Notes: a model not told the origin generated them from the letters alone. DNA of 64,000 nucleotides from G963556115 sp963677015 (GCA_963677015.1 OY781533.1:2790001-2854000); one strand, 5' to 3'; numbered from the stretch's first letter, positions 26,346-35,899 are shown. Numbers and translations: made by a program.

Positions 26346-27320
26346 TCAGCCAAGAAGAGTCAGTATCAGCAGCAGAATAAAACCGCACTGTGTCAGCGCA
26401 ATCAGCGCCCCGAAGAGCAGCGCCTTAGGCCCGTGCTGGAGCAGACTGCGAAAGCGTATCTTCATCCCGACACCCGCCATTGCCACCATCAGAAGCAGTT
26501 TGGCCAGATGGCGCAGCTCAGGTATCACCAGTGTATCACCGGTAAAGATACTCCCAAGCACACTGCAGACAAAGAACCCGATTATATAGCCGGGAATATA
26601 ACGTTTTTTACCGCCGCCGCCACTGCCGCCCCCGCGGCTGAGCAAGGTGATCAGCATCACTATCGGCCCGATCATGATAACCCGCAGCATCTTGATCAGC
26701 GTCGCGGTATCACCGATTTTATCACTGAGTGAGAACCCCGCCGCCACCACCTGCCCTATCGCCTGCAGTACCCCGCCGATCAGGTATGAACTCTGCAGAT
26801 CACTGAGGCTGAGCAGTCCCGCCAACAGCGGCAGCAGCAGCATACCGACTGTACCAAGGAGATTCACCACCCCGATAGAGACCCCGATCTCTTCCTCATT
26901 GGCGGTGGTTACCGGAGCTACCGCCGCAATCGCAGAAGAACCGCAGACCGCATTTCCCGCTCCCAGCAGCAGACTGCCGCTGGTACTGAAACCGAGAAAT
27001 CTGCCGTAGAGCAGCGCCGAACCGAAGGTCACCAGCATCGTCGGGATCACAATAATAAAGACCAGCGCTCCCATCTGCCCCAGCTCACCGAGGCGAAGAT
27101 TGAACCCCATCAGCACAATAGCATAGGTCAGAATATTCTTTTCCGCAAACTTCACTCCAGCAGCAAACCTGCCGCCAAAGTGATAGAGATTACCCGCCAC
27201 AATTCCGAGAATAATCGCCAGTGACACCGCCCCGACCCCATGGATACTCCCTGCCAAGAACTTCGCCACCGCCGCGATTATAACGGTAACCAGCAGCCCC
27301 GGTATAATTTCCTTCTTCAT
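26346..27320 (-). CDS. YeiH family membrane protein (putative sulfate/sulfite-related exporter)
   Basis: 324 aa with about ten membrane segments. The family signature GAGNAVCGSSAIAAVAP is present near residue 120, together with an LRLGELG segment and VIPTMLVTF. Start has AGGAGG 3-4 bases upstream. In enteric bacteria yeiH is divergent from the LysR gene yeiE, and the same arrangement exists here with the gene at 27451. That supports control by that regulator. The transported molecule is not firmly known for the family. Confidence 0.9.
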   Translation of the reverse strand: MKKEIIPGLLVTVIIAAVAKFLAGSIHGVGAVSLAIILGIVAGNLYHFGGRFAAGVKFAEKNILTYAIVLMGFNLRLGELGQMGALVFIIVIPTMLVTFGSALLYGRFLGFSTSGSLLLGAGNAVCGSSAIAAVAPVTTANEEEIGVSIGVVNLLGTVGMLLLPLLAGLLSLSDLQSSYLIGGVLQAIGQVVAAGFSLSDKIGDTATLIKMLRVIMIGPIVMLITLLSRGGGSGGGGKKRYIPGYIIGFFVCSVLGSIFTGDTLVIPELRHLAKLLLMVAMAGVGMKIRFRSLLQHGPKALLFGALIALTQCGFILLLILTLLG

Positions 27321-27373
27321 AGCTTCCTCCTGTTTTGCAGATTCATAATAGCGTAAATAATGTTTTCACAGAT

Positions 27374-27393
27374 ATTACTTGCAAAGCAGTAAT
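27374..27393. promoter_or_regulatory. Dyad in the yeiH/LysR intergenic region, possible LysR-type operator
   Basis: ATTACT (27374-27379) and AGTAAT (27388-27393) flank 8 bases that include GC...GC. It fits the T-N11-A style of LysR sites and lies between divergent starts. A second AT-only palindrome follows near 27400-27416. Confidence 0.5.
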
Positions 27394-27450
27394 AAGTCCA
27401 ATATATTAAATATATAGAACTTATCAATTTTACTTATATAGAGAGACGCC

Positions 27451-28347
27451 ATGAATATTACCCTCAGACAGCTGGAGATCTTCAGTGCCGTAGCCGCTCA
27501 CGGCAACGTTACCCGAGCGGCGGCGGAGCTTCTGCTCTCACAGTCGGCAGCGAGCATGGCGCTATCCGAGCTCGAGACCCAGCTGGATGAGCAGCTCTTC
27601 ACCCGCAGCGGCAGGAAGCTGGTACTCAATGAAGCCGGCAGAGCTCTGCTGCCCCGCGCCGGCGAGCTTCTGGACCGCGCCGAAGAGATAGCAACCATGT
27701 TCAGCAGCAGCGACGGCAGAGACGCCGGCCAAATCCGCGTCGGAGCAAGCTCGACTATCGGCAACTATCTCATTACCGACTACCTTGGACGCTACACCCG
27801 GCAGCAGCCGGAGGTAGAGTTCACCCTCGAGGTCGGCAATACCGACCAGATAATCAGCTCACTCCTGGACTACAATATTGATATCGGCTACATCGAAGGG
27901 CTCTGCCGGCACCCGCAGATCAGCAGCACCGTCTGGCGCAAGGATGAGCTGGTGGTCTTCGCCTCGCCCGCCCATCCACTCTCGCAACAAGCCAAGCTCA
28001 CCCCGACAGATCTCAAAAATGCCCAGTGGATTCTGCGTGAGCAGGGTTCCGGCACCCGTGAAATTTTCGAGCGTGCTCTCAGCGGCAAGGTTGACAGACT
28101 TCAAATCGCCTTCGAGTTCGGCCACACCGAAGCGATCAAACACGCCGTGAAGAATAACCTCGGCATCAGCTGCCTCTCCCGCCTCACCGTCGCCGAACTC
28201 CTGCAGAACCACACCCTCACCGAACTCCCAACCCCCTTCCTCGACCTCACCCGCAACTTCTACACCCTCCGCCACCGCCAGCGCTACCAAACCCGCATCC
28301 TGCAAAACTTCACCACCTTCATGAACCCAGACAAATCTCGAACATAA
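27451..28347 (+). CDS. LysR-family transcriptional regulator
   Basis: 298 aa. N-terminal helix-turn-helix (~1-60): LRQLEIFSAVAAHGNVTRAAAELLLSQSAASMALSELE. The effector-binding domain (~90-290) starts at GQIRVGASSTIGNYL and contains the ILREQGSGTREIFE segment seen in CysB/YeiE-like members that bind sulfur compounds or oxyanions. Divergent from the yeiH-like gene, so it probably regulates that gene and itself. The start has only GAGAGA upstream. Its last ~100 bases are unusually C-rich on the plus strand. Confidence 0.93.
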   Translation: MNITLRQLEIFSAVAAHGNVTRAAAELLLSQSAASMALSELETQLDEQLFTRSGRKLVLNEAGRALLPRAGELLDRAEEIATMFSSSDGRDAGQIRVGASSTIGNYLITDYLGRYTRQQPEVEFTLEVGNTDQIISSLLDYNIDIGYIEGLCRHPQISSTVWRKDELVVFASPAHPLSQQAKLTPTDLKNAQWILREQGSGTREIFERALSGKVDRLQIAFEFGHTEAIKHAVKNNLGISCLSRLTVAELLQNHTLTELPTPFLDLTRNFYTLRHRQRYQTRILQNFTTFMNPDKSRT

Positions 28348-28463
28348 TACTGTAATAATAATAAATCAGATTAACTAAATACTAAAACCGCTTATAAATC
28401 GCTACCACTCTAAAACAAACTTTCACTACAACCCTTCAACTCCGACAATATAATTTTTTATCA

Positions 28464-28500
28464 TTTTAAAAGCGGGGATACCGCTACCGGTATCCCCGCT
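28464..28500 (-). terminator. Terminator of the first sugar ABC operon
   Basis: Perfect 13-base arms AGCGGGGATACCG (28471-28483) and CGGTATCCCCGCT (28488-28500) around a 4-base loop. The minus strand continues into T-rich sequence. The stem may also stop read-through from the LysR gene. Confidence 0.8.
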
Positions 28501-28534
28501 CCCTGAAAAAACTCAAACCTCTAATTCAAATGAT

Positions 28535-29557
28535 CTACTCCTGAGCCGCCGTAGCCGCAGCCGCTTTCTTGATATACTGCTTCTTCTTGTACTGGTCCTT
28601 GAGGTACTTGAAGCTCATCGCCGCCAGTAGCACCACGCCCCACATAGCCATACTCAAATACTGACTGGTACCCATGATATTCAGCCCGGTAGAGATAGTC
28701 TGCAGCACCAGAAGCGCTACCGCGATCGTAGAGACCTTACCGAAACCGCCATTTGGATCGGTTCCGCCGAGAATCGCAATCAGCACGGTCAGCAGCAGAT
28801 ACGCGTCACCATAACCGACACGTGAAGAATTAAAACGCGCCATCATCAGATAACCGGCAAAGGTCGCCAGCGCACTGGAGAGGATATAGATAAATATCAC
28901 CACCCGCTTGGTATTGATACCGGAGAAGTAGACCGCATTGATATTTGACCCGATCATATAGATATAACGGCCATAGGTTGTGCGGGTCATAAACAGATGC
29001 AGCAGTATCGCCATAATCACAAATATATAGAGCGGCACCGGAATCTGCAGAATAGTCGCGTTACCGAAGTACTTCAGAACCTCAGGCACACCACTAACCG
29101 CCCGGCCACTGGTGGCGATGATGCCGATACCCTTAAGGAGCGTCATCATACCAAGAGTTACCAGAATCGGATGCGCCCCGATATAGGCGACAATATAACC
29201 GATTATCAGGCCGCAGAGCATGGCAATCAGCACGGAAGCGATAAATACCAGCGCAATCATCAGCGCCTGCATACCGATACTCATCTGACTCACCTGAAAT
29301 ATATGGAATATCGCTATTCCAAAGAGTGAGGTCACATTAGCGATAACGATAATCGCCAGATTGAAACCACCACTGAGCAGCGGCGCAAACATCGCCAGAG
29401 TCAGCAGTCCCAGCTCAGGCATCACAAACGCGATCGACTGCAGAGTCTGCTTGGAGAGAAACTCTCCCCCTTTCATATAGGTAAAGAAAGCAATGACAGC
29501 AAACCAGAGAAGAAACAGGTTTCTCATTGCCGGATCGATCTTCTTTATTTTCAACAT
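28535..29557 (-). CDS. Ribose-type sugar ABC transporter permease (second)
   Basis: 340 aa, about 8-10 membrane segments. Family marks include LNAVYFSGINTKR-like (here NAVYFSGINTKRV) and ILGGTDPNGGFGKV near the C-terminal third, the permease signature of the RbsC/AraH class. It is last in the operon, 55 bases after the first permease gene, so the channel is probably a heterodimer of the two. The basic tail KDQYKKKQYIKK is cytoplasmic. GGAG is 5-6 bases upstream of the ATG. Confidence 0.93.
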   Translation of the reverse strand: MLKIKKIDPAMRNLFLLWFAVIAFFTYMKGGEFLSKQTLQSIAFVMPELGLLTLAMFAPLLSGGFNLAIIVIANVTSLFGIAIFHIFQVSQMSIGMQALMIALVFIASVLIAMLCGLIIGYIVAYIGAHPILVTLGMMTLLKGIGIIATSGRAVSGVPEVLKYFGNATILQIPVPLYIFVIMAILLHLFMTRTTYGRYIYMIGSNINAVYFSGINTKRVVIFIYILSSALATFAGYLMMARFNSSRVGYGDAYLLLTVLIAILGGTDPNGGFGKVSTIAVALLVLQTISTGLNIMGTSQYLSMAMWGVVLLAAMSFKYLKDQYKKKQYIKKAAAATAAQE

Positions 29558-29612
29558 AATATCTCCAAGATATAGCTAAAGCAATAATTCTTAACCAGAT
29601 AAGCCCCAGCCG

Positions 29613-30584
29613 CTATGACAGTTTCTTCTTTCGTTCATGCAGGTGGGTAATCGTAATCGCAATAAGAATACACAGACCGATAATGATATCGAAAGAGTAC
29701 GAACTGACACCCGCGAGATTGAGACCGTTCTTGATGATCGCGATCAGCGAGAGACCTAGAATAGTACCGATAACCGTACCCCGCCCGCCTGTCAGACTCG
29801 CTCCACCCAGTACTACCGCCGCGAGGATATCCAGCTCCTTGCCGACCAGAGCGGAAGGATTGATCTCACTGTTACGGTATGACTGGATAAACCCGGCGAT
29901 ACCGGCCATAAAGCCCATATAACCGTAGGCGAAATAATTGAGCACACCCATCTTGATACCGATACGGTGCGCCGCCTCGCCATTACCGCCAAGCGCGTAT
30001 ATCTGCTTGCCGAGAGTGGTCTTATTAAGAATAAACAGATTTAACAGCACACAGAGGAGCAGCACCAGAATCGGCACAGTGATAGCGTAATAGTTACCGG
30101 CTGAGCCGAAGGTGATTATTGGTGTCGGCTCCACCCACCAGCCCGGCAGATCATAGATCAGGTGTCCATCGGTAAAGTACATCAGCATACCGAAGATGAC
30201 CGACTGCATGGAGATGGTTACAATAATCGAGACCATCTTCATATTATAGATAAAGAAGGCGTTGATCATGCCGAAGGCGATACCCACCACTGAAATAATC
30301 AGCAGTGCCAGAACCGGACTCTCAATATGATACACGAGACTGAGTTTGGCAGCAATATAGACAGCGGCACTCGCGGTAGCCATGAAGGAGATATCGATAC
30401 CACCGGCGATAAGCACCACCAGCAGCCCCATGGCAAAGATAATATCACCTGAGTACGCATCCAGCTGATAAACAAGATTCTGGATTGTAAAGAAACTGCT
30501 GCTGGCAAAACTCATCACAATCACCAGGATTACGATGACTATACCAATCAGAAATTCCATCTTGTTGAATAGCTTTTTAATCAT
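29613..30584 (-). CDS. Ribose-type sugar ABC transporter permease (first)
   Basis: 323 aa, about 8-10 membrane segments. Carries ALGGNGEAAHRIGIKMG (the EAA-like loop contacting the ATPase) and VVLGGASLTGGRGTVIGTILG, typical of RbsC-like permeases. Its start codon lies 8 bases inside the end of the ATPase gene, so translation is coupled. Two different permeases instead of one is seen in AI-2/LsrCD and some pentose importers. Specificity cannot be read from the sequence. Confidence 0.93.
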   Translation of the reverse strand: MIKKLFNKMEFLIGIVIVILVIVMSFASSSFFTIQNLVYQLDAYSGDIIFAMGLLVVLIAGGIDISFMATASAAVYIAAKLSLVYHIESPVLALLIISVVGIAFGMINAFFIYNMKMVSIIVTISMQSVIFGMLMYFTDGHLIYDLPGWWVEPTPIITFGSAGNYYAITVPILVLLLCVLLNLFILNKTTLGKQIYALGGNGEAAHRIGIKMGVLNYFAYGYMGFMAGIAGFIQSYRNSEINPSALVGKELDILAAVVLGGASLTGGRGTVIGTILGLSLIAIIKNGLNLAGVSSYSFDIIIGLCILIAITITHLHERKKKLS

Positions 30585-32073
30585 TGATTATATCCATTAG
30601 TTTGTGTTCTTCAATTTCCCGAGGAGAGTACTCTCCTACCAACCTTCCATCCTTCATATGAAGAACCCGGTCACAATTATAATAGAGCTCAGGGACCTCG
30701 TCTGATATCAGAAGAATAGACACTCCAGAGGCTGCAAGCTTATCCACGAGTACATAAATACTCGCTTTAGCACTCACATCCACACCCACTGTCGGCGAAT
30801 CAAGTATCAGCAGTTCTGGATCGGTTGCCAGCCACTTGGCGAGCATAACCTTCTGCTGATTACCACCGGAGAGGGTGGATATAGGTTCAGATTGAAAACC
30901 AATTTTAATCGAAAGTTCCTTGATCCAGCGTTTGATCTGCTCCTGCTCGGTCTTGGCCTGCACTACACCGAGGCGGCGGGAAGAGATCTTATTGAGTACG
31001 GAGATTGAAATATTATCCGCGATAGACTGCTCCATTATCGCACCCAGAGACAGACGGTCCTCGGATACATAGCCAATACGCTGGTTCACCGCGTCACTAT
31101 GGGTTCTGAAGGTTACCGGCTTGCCCTTTACCAGAATCTCTCCGCTGTCGGGTTTATGAATACCGAAGAGGGTTGTCGCCAGTTCGGTACGACCACTGCC
31201 GAGTAGACCGCCAAGCCCCAGCACTTCACCCTTTTTGATAGAGAATGAAATATCGGTGTACTCATCCTTACGGCTGAGATTCTTCACCTCAATTATATTA
31301 TCACCCTCACTATAGTTATGGGCTTTAATCTTATGCTCAATCTTGATACCGGTCATCAACTCACCCAGGCGCTGAGTAGTCATTTCAGACGCCGGATAGG
31401 TTCCGACCTTTACCCCGTCACGCAGTACCGTTACCCGGTCTGAGATATCAAGCACCTCTTCCAGACGGTGACTTACAAATACAATAGTTATACCTCTAGC
31501 GGTCAGAGTCTTTACCACACGCTCAAGCGAACGAACCTCCTGACGGGTCAGGGAAGCTGTCGGTTCATCCATAATCAGCAGCCTGCCGTTATTGGCTATC
31601 GCACGGCAGATAGCGATAATCTGCCGGTTGGCGATAGAGAGATCCTCTACCTTTTTCTCCAGATCCATCTTAAAGCCAAGGTCATCGAGAACAGCCTGCG
31701 CTACCTCCCGCTGCTTACGCCTGCGGTTGAGCCCGAAGAGCGTACTGGAGAACTGCTGTACTCCTATATTCTCCGCAACGGTCAGATTCGGAAATAGCGA
31801 GAGATCCTGAAAGATCACCTGCACCCCTTCATTTATAGCCTGCCCCGGAGTAAGCCGGGTATAACTGTTATCCTCAAAATCGATCCTGGCATTTTTCTCT
31901 GGAGTGTAAACCCCGGAAATAACCTTGATAAAGGTACTCTTACCGCAGCCGTTCATACCGGCGAGGCAATGCACTTCACCCTTTTTCAGATCGATATCAA
32001 CCTTGTTAAGAGCAATGGTTCCGGCAAAATACTTTGAGATGTTCTTTGCCGATAAAAACAAATCCTGCTCCAT
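30577..32073 (-). CDS. Sugar ABC transporter ATPase, two fused NBDs (RbsA type)
   Basis: 498 aa. The first nucleotide-binding domain has an intact Walker A (GMNGCGKST), signature region LSIANRQ and Walker B LLIMDEPTASL. The second has the degenerate Walker A GLLGSGRTE usual for this family, signature LSGGNQQK and Walker B LLILDSPTVGVD. I start at the ATG at 32071-32073 with AAGGAG 5 bases upstream; a GTG one codon before is possible. It energises the permeases encoded downstream. Confidence 0.95.
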   Translation of the reverse strand: MEQDLFLSAKNISKYFAGTIALNKVDIDLKKGEVHCLAGMNGCGKSTFIKVISGVYTPEKNARIDFEDNSYTRLTPGQAINEGVQVIFQDLSLFPNLTVAENIGVQQFSSTLFGLNRRRKQREVAQAVLDDLGFKMDLEKKVEDLSIANRQIIAICRAIANNGRLLIMDEPTASLTRQEVRSLERVVKTLTARGITIVFVSHRLEEVLDISDRVTVLRDGVKVGTYPASEMTTQRLGELMTGIKIEHKIKAHNYSEGDNIIEVKNLSRKDEYTDISFSIKKGEVLGLGGLLGSGRTELATTLFGIHKPDSGEILVKGKPVTFRTHSDAVNQRIGYVSEDRLSLGAIMEQSIADNISISVLNKISSRRLGVVQAKTEQEQIKRWIKELSIKIGFQSEPISTLSGGNQQKVMLAKWLATDPELLILDSPTVGVDVSAKASIYVLVDKLAASGVSILLISDEVPELYYNCDRVLHMKDGRLVGEYSPREIEEHKLMDIIND

Positions 32074-32138
32074 CACTTCTCCTTATATGTTATTTGTATT
32101 ATAAACATACCAATACAATAATATTCAAGTTTAGAGCA

Positions 32139-32168
32139 GTTGGTATCAGCGTCTACTCTGATACCAAC
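32139..32168 (-). other. Intercistronic hairpin between binding-protein and ATPase genes
   Basis: Eleven-base arms GTTGGTATCAG (32139-32149) and CTGATACCAAC (32158-32168). No T-run follows on the minus strand, so it is more likely an RNA-stability or processing element that keeps binding-protein mRNA abundant than a terminator. Confidence 0.6.
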
Positions 32169-32218
32169 CGCCGCATACTTCATTCGTGTTGTTCTTTTTT
32201 GAAATCTTGTGCTCTGAA

Positions 32219-33205
32219 TTAGAGACCCATAGCAGCAAGTTCATCAACTGTATCAATATTGATTGGGGTAACGTTCTTACCGAGAAGAGTATTACCATCA
32301 AGCTGATATTCATTCAGACCTTCATAGGTCTCGCCACTCTTTGGCTTGTAGCCATCGTGAATATCTACAGCCAGGTTAACAAATACTTCACCGGCAACCA
32401 TTGGATTCCACATGTAACCACCGGTTACAGCGCCAGACTTCAGAAGTCTTTTGCCCTGTCCTGGTGAGAAAGAACCGATTACAAAAATCTTACCGATCAT
32501 ACCACGTTCCTTGATCGCACGACCAGCACCGATTGGGCCCTGAGAACCGAAACCGATAACACCCTTGAGGTCTGGGTGACCTGAGATGAGGTCATTCATA
32601 GTACGCTTTGAATCATCAGCACTTTCAGCAACGCCGAATCTTTCAGATACTTCATACATATCAGGATAGTTCTTCTTCTGATATTCAATAGCAGCATCAG
32701 CCCAGGCGTTATGCAGAGGCACAGTCAGAGAACCGACATAGATTACATAGCCGCCCTTGCCGCCGAGTTTTTCAGCGAGAAGCTTCATATGAGTCTCACC
32801 GAAGTACTGAGAAGTTACCAGCTCAAAATCATAATCAGCATACTTCTGGTATGGAGATTCGTGAGTGATAACCAGGATACCCTTATCCTTGGCGCGCTTG
32901 AGCACAGGCTCAAGAACCTTGGCATCGTTTGGCACTACACCGATAGCGTCCACACCCTGAGCGATAAGATCTTCAATCGCACGCACCTGAAGTGCTGGGT
33001 CAGATGACTGTGGGCCGATCATCCAGGCATCTACGCCACGAGCTTCGGCAGCCTTCTTAATACCGGCTTCCATAGCGTTGAACCAGGGAATACCACCGAT
33101 CTTAACAACAATACCCATTCTGAACTTATCTTTAGCATAAGATGAAGGTGCAGCAAGGGTTACGACCAGTACAAGCAGAGCAAGCACAGTCAATATTCTT
33201 CTCAT
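32219..33205 (-). CDS. Periplasmic sugar-binding protein of ABC importer
   Basis: 328 aa. Signal peptide ~1-24 (MRRILTVLALLVLVVTLAAPSSYA, cut before KDKFRMG). The rest is a type I periplasmic-binding fold (Peripla_BP_4): GIVVKIGGIPWFNAMEAGIKKAAEARG, IGVVPNDAKVLEPVLKRA, GFGSQGPIGAGRAIKERG. The sequence is closer to LsrB/rhamnose-type binders than to RbsB. Start chosen at 33203-33205, where GGAAGGA lies 6 bases upstream; the longer frame lacks a site. The codon use is that of a highly expressed gene. It is first in the operon, with a divergent 3-epimerase-like gene across the 457-base spacer. Confidence 0.93.
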   Translation of the reverse strand: MRRILTVLALLVLVVTLAAPSSYAKDKFRMGIVVKIGGIPWFNAMEAGIKKAAEARGVDAWMIGPQSSDPALQVRAIEDLIAQGVDAIGVVPNDAKVLEPVLKRAKDKGILVITHESPYQKYADYDFELVTSQYFGETHMKLLAEKLGGKGGYVIYVGSLTVPLHNAWADAAIEYQKKNYPDMYEVSERFGVAESADDSKRTMNDLISGHPDLKGVIGFGSQGPIGAGRAIKERGMIGKIFVIGSFSPGQGKRLLKSGAVTGGYMWNPMVAGEVFVNLAVDIHDGYKPKSGETYEGLNEYQLDGNTLLGKNVTPINIDTVDELAAMGL

Positions 33206-33662
33206 AATTATTCCTTCCATTAACAAAAACAAAACAAGAAAAAAAGTACCTCACACAAAACAGCAAAAAAACAATTAACATTTACTTGACAAAGCAGCCC
33301 GCACTTAGGCAAATTCGTCATTATTGTCATTTATTTGTAAGTATACAACCTTACCTTTTGTTAGTCAATTTTTATTTTTTTTAATAAAAAATTTGCATTT
33401 TATTAGGTTTATGGTGTACAATATATTAATAAGTGTTTTCTCCTGTATAATTTCGGCCAGTATTTAAATTTTTTAAAGTATTATTTAATAATACTTTAAT
33501 TTAATTATCAGGATATTTTTGCTGTTTTTCAATTATTTTACTAAAATTTTTACATTACTTCACTTAGCATTTTGTTATTTTATCATTTACTTGTCATTTT
33601 TTTTGGCATTTAAGGGCTATCCCGACATATAACATGTAGGGAGCAAGAAGAAAAGGAAGATT
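33206..33662. promoter_or_regulatory. 457-base AT-rich divergent control region of sugar locus 1
   Basis: Separates the binding-protein gene and the epimerase gene, which share it as a bidirectional promoter region. It includes a 5-base dyad GTAAG/CTTAC at 33337-33354 and the hexamer pair listed separately. No frame of note. The length leaves room for several regulator sites, and no regulator gene is adjacent. Confidence 0.5.
33393..33422 (+). promoter_or_regulatory. Possible promoter of the epimerase gene
   Basis: TTGCAT (33393-33398), 18-base spacer, TACAAT (33417-33422). It would give a leader of about 235 bases, which is long, so other promoters are likely too. Confidence 0.35.
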
Positions 33663-34544
33663 ATGAGTTATGTAAATAAGGTTGGTGTACATTTTGCCGT
33701 GTTCAATGACACCTGGGCTGACGATCAGTTCGCTTCAATGGCCAAAGCGAAAGATATGGGTTTTGATTCTTTCGAAGTAGGTGCTGATTATATCGCTGAA
33801 TTCGATGATAACGAAGCCAAACGCGTAAAAGACGAAGGCGAAAAACTCGGCCTTACTCTGGTCGGTACCATGGGACTGGCTCCGGGCTCAGACATCGGCA
33901 GCCCTGACGCTGCAGAACGTGCCCGCGGTGTAGACTACATCACCAAGGTTGCCAAAGGCATGGCCAAAGCCGGTATCGTACATACCAGCGGTCTGGTTCA
34001 CTCCGCCTGGAACGGCCACATCAAATCACTTGATGAGAAACCAATCTACTGGGAAAACACTGTAAAAACCCTCAAGGAAACCACCAAACTCTACGAAGAC
34101 CTCGGAATCTACTTCAATGTTGAGGTTGTAAACCGTTTTGAGAACTTCCTGGTAAATACCTGTGAAGAAGCTAATAAGCTGATCGATGAAGTCGGCAGTC
34201 CTAACCTCGGTATCCACCTTGACACCTTCCACATGAATATCGAAGAGAATTCATTCACCGAAGCTATCATGGCTGCCGGTGACCGTCTAAACCACTTCCA
34301 CATCGGTGAGAACAACCGTAAGATGCCAGGCATGGGCATGCTGCCATGGCGTGAAATCTTCTCCGCTCTGAAAGCGGTAAAATACGAAGGTCCAATTAAT
34401 ATGGAACCATTCGTCAAAGCACAGGGCGATATCGCCATGTCTGTTGCTCTCTACCGTGATCTTATGGATTACTCAAGAATTGAAGAGTGCACCCGTCAGT
34501 CAGTAGCCTTCGTCCGCGGTCTGCTCGAAGATATTTATTGCTAA
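33663..34544 (+). CDS. Sugar 3-epimerase-like TIM-barrel protein (psicose/tagatose 3-epimerase family)
   Basis: 293 aa, xylose isomerase-like barrel. The four metal ligands of ketose 3-epimerases can be placed: Glu in NVEVVNRFEN, Asp in HLDTFHMNIEE, His in NHFHIGENNR and Glu in INMEPFV. The HLDTFHMNIEE and HIGENNR-x-x-P-G-x-G segments are characteristic of D-psicose/D-tagatose/L-ribulose 3-epimerases. Divergent from a sugar ABC operon, so it likely acts on the imported sugar. GAAGGAAG is just upstream of the ATG. Codon use indicates high expression. The exact ketose is not predictable. Confidence 0.9.
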   Translation: MSYVNKVGVHFAVFNDTWADDQFASMAKAKDMGFDSFEVGADYIAEFDDNEAKRVKDEGEKLGLTLVGTMGLAPGSDIGSPDAAERARGVDYITKVAKGMAKAGIVHTSGLVHSAWNGHIKSLDEKPIYWENTVKTLKETTKLYEDLGIYFNVEVVNRFENFLVNTCEEANKLIDEVGSPNLGIHLDTFHMNIEENSFTEAIMAAGDRLNHFHIGENNRKMPGMGMLPWREIFSALKAVKYEGPINMEPFVKAQGDIAMSVALYRDLMDYSRIEECTRQSVAFVRGLLEDIYC

Positions 34545-34588
34545 GCAATAACCTGAATGAATTTGCAACCAACTTGCAGATAACACCG

Positions 34589-34630
34589 CCGCTATTCCGC
34601 CATCCCGGGGAATAGCGGTATTATTTTACC
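34589..34630 (+). terminator. Terminator of the epimerase gene
   Basis: CCGCTATTCC (34589-34598) and GGAATAGCGG (34609-34618), perfect, followed by TATTATTTT. It lies 45 bases after the stop. Confidence 0.8.
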
Positions 34631-34949
34631 TGTTTCAAACAGCGTCATTTCTGTCAAATTCCCAAAATAAAACCTAAAAAAAATGTAAATTTTTACTGAT
34701 ATGGATATTTTTTTATCTTAAGCATATGAATAAACTACACTCATATGTCTCATTATCTAATACTATTCTAACAAATATGTAAGTATTTTTCCACACAATG
34801 ATAAATTAATTGCAAAAGCCTCAAAAAATTAAGTTGACTAATGAAAAATATGTATTACAATCCCTGAATATTCAGTATTAATTTACTGAATATTTGTGTG
34901 TATAAAGATTAACCTATATTATCTATAACACAGCAGGAATAGTTTAAAA
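34631..34949. other. AT-rich intergenic stretch
   Basis: Very AT-rich, no gene or hairpin. It presumably contains the promoter of the next gene, but no clear hexamer pair could be chosen. Confidence 0.4.
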
Positions 34950-35303
34950 ATGCAGCAGGATATAAACATGACAGTAAAATTCAGAATTCTCGATGATATC
35001 GAGCCACCGGTAGACTTCATGCAGGCACTGGAGAACCGGGGATTCACTATAGCTATAGACCACACGATTCCAGCGCCTGTACCGGAGCACCGACGGAGTG
35101 AAGTGCATACCGACTACCCGGGGATTATGATACTTATCAAGAAAGGCCAGCGCAAGTCGGATATCGGGATCATCTCGGTGATTCACATCTTCGGCAACAA
35201 GCTCTACCTTTGCGGCACTCAGGATCTGATGCTGTATGTCAATAAGATTACCCGTGACGCCATCGCCCACAACCAGCAGGATATACCCCTTAACGACGGC
35301 TGA
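34950..35303 (+). CDS. Hypothetical protein, 117 aa
   Basis: No recognised family. Two starts are possible: ATG 34950 (AGGA 11 bases upstream) or ATG 34968 (AGGA 7 bases upstream, better spaced), giving 117 or 111 aa. The protein is soluble and likely alpha/beta. Notable segments are ENRGFTIAIDHTIPAPVPEHRRSEVHTDYPGIMILIKKG and ISVIHIFGNKLYLCGTQDL. A 108-codon frame on the other strand over the same bases is treated as a shadow because this strand has the ribosome sites. It converges with the kinase gene at 35336. Confidence 0.6.
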   Translation: MQQDINMTVKFRILDDIEPPVDFMQALENRGFTIAIDHTIPAPVPEHRRSEVHTDYPGIMILIKKGQRKSDIGIISVIHIFGNKLYLCGTQDLMLYVNKITRDAIAHNQQDIPLNDG

Positions 35304-35335
35304 TTGATCTCAACCTGAAAAACAGCACCGCTTTT

Positions 35336-35899
35336 TCAACTGTTGAACCAGCCGTTCTCAGCCTCGTCAGAGAGGGTCTCTCCCGGAGGCATATCCAGAG
35401 CCTGCAGCAGCTCCCGAAAGCTCTTCTCCGGTGATTTACCGGCGGTATCAATTACTATATGCGCCTCGGCATTCCACTCATGGTACTCCCGGTTTACCAC
35501 ATCATCCCAACTCGGCAGAGTCAGATTTTCAATATCACAGCCGCGCCCTTCAACCCGCTGTCGATGCTGACTCGCATCCGAGCAGTGTACGATAATATTG
35601 ATATACTCAGCCCCGGCTTCCAGCGCCGTATCCTGCCACTCACGCCGGGTAAGGGTCAAAGGATTACAGCAGTCGGCCACAACACTTATCCCCAGACGCA
35701 GATTATCACGGACCAGACGGTAGCCTATGCGGTAGCCCTCACTGGTGACATCATAATGGCAGAGATCACGCAGCCCCTGCTCCAGCGTATCAATGCGCAG
35801 ATAAGCGGCCGTAATATAGGCGGCGAGTCTGGAAGCAATCGAACTCTTGCCCACCCCCGGCAGGCCAGAAAAAATATATAGAACCGCAGATCTTTCCAT
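35336..35899 (-). CDS. P-loop kinase (AAA_33/adenylylsulfate-kinase-like), 187 aa
   Basis: Walker A GLPGVGKSS at residues ~12-20, then DTLEQGLR (base or substrate lid start), DCCNPLTLTRREW and a LID region with RQRVEGRGCD. This is the zeta-toxin/APS-kinase/gluconokinase-like group of small-molecule kinases in which the acceptor varies widely. AAGGAG lies 5 bases before the ATG. It is single, with no partner antitoxin visible, so I do not call it a toxin. Substrate unknown. Confidence 0.85.
   Translation of the reverse strand: MERSAVLYIFSGLPGVGKSSIASRLAAYITAAYLRIDTLEQGLRDLCHYDVTSEGYRIGYRLVRDNLRLGISVVADCCNPLTLTRREWQDTALEAGAEYINIIVHCSDASQHRQRVEGRGCDIENLTLPSWDDVVNREYHEWNAEAHIVIDTAGKSPEKSFRELLQALDMPPGETLSDEAENGWFNS

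Noticed and set aside
35336..35899. P-loop kinase read as a zeta-type toxin
   Set aside because: Walker A and fold are compatible, but there is no antitoxin partner gene adjacent, and the family includes many metabolic kinases.
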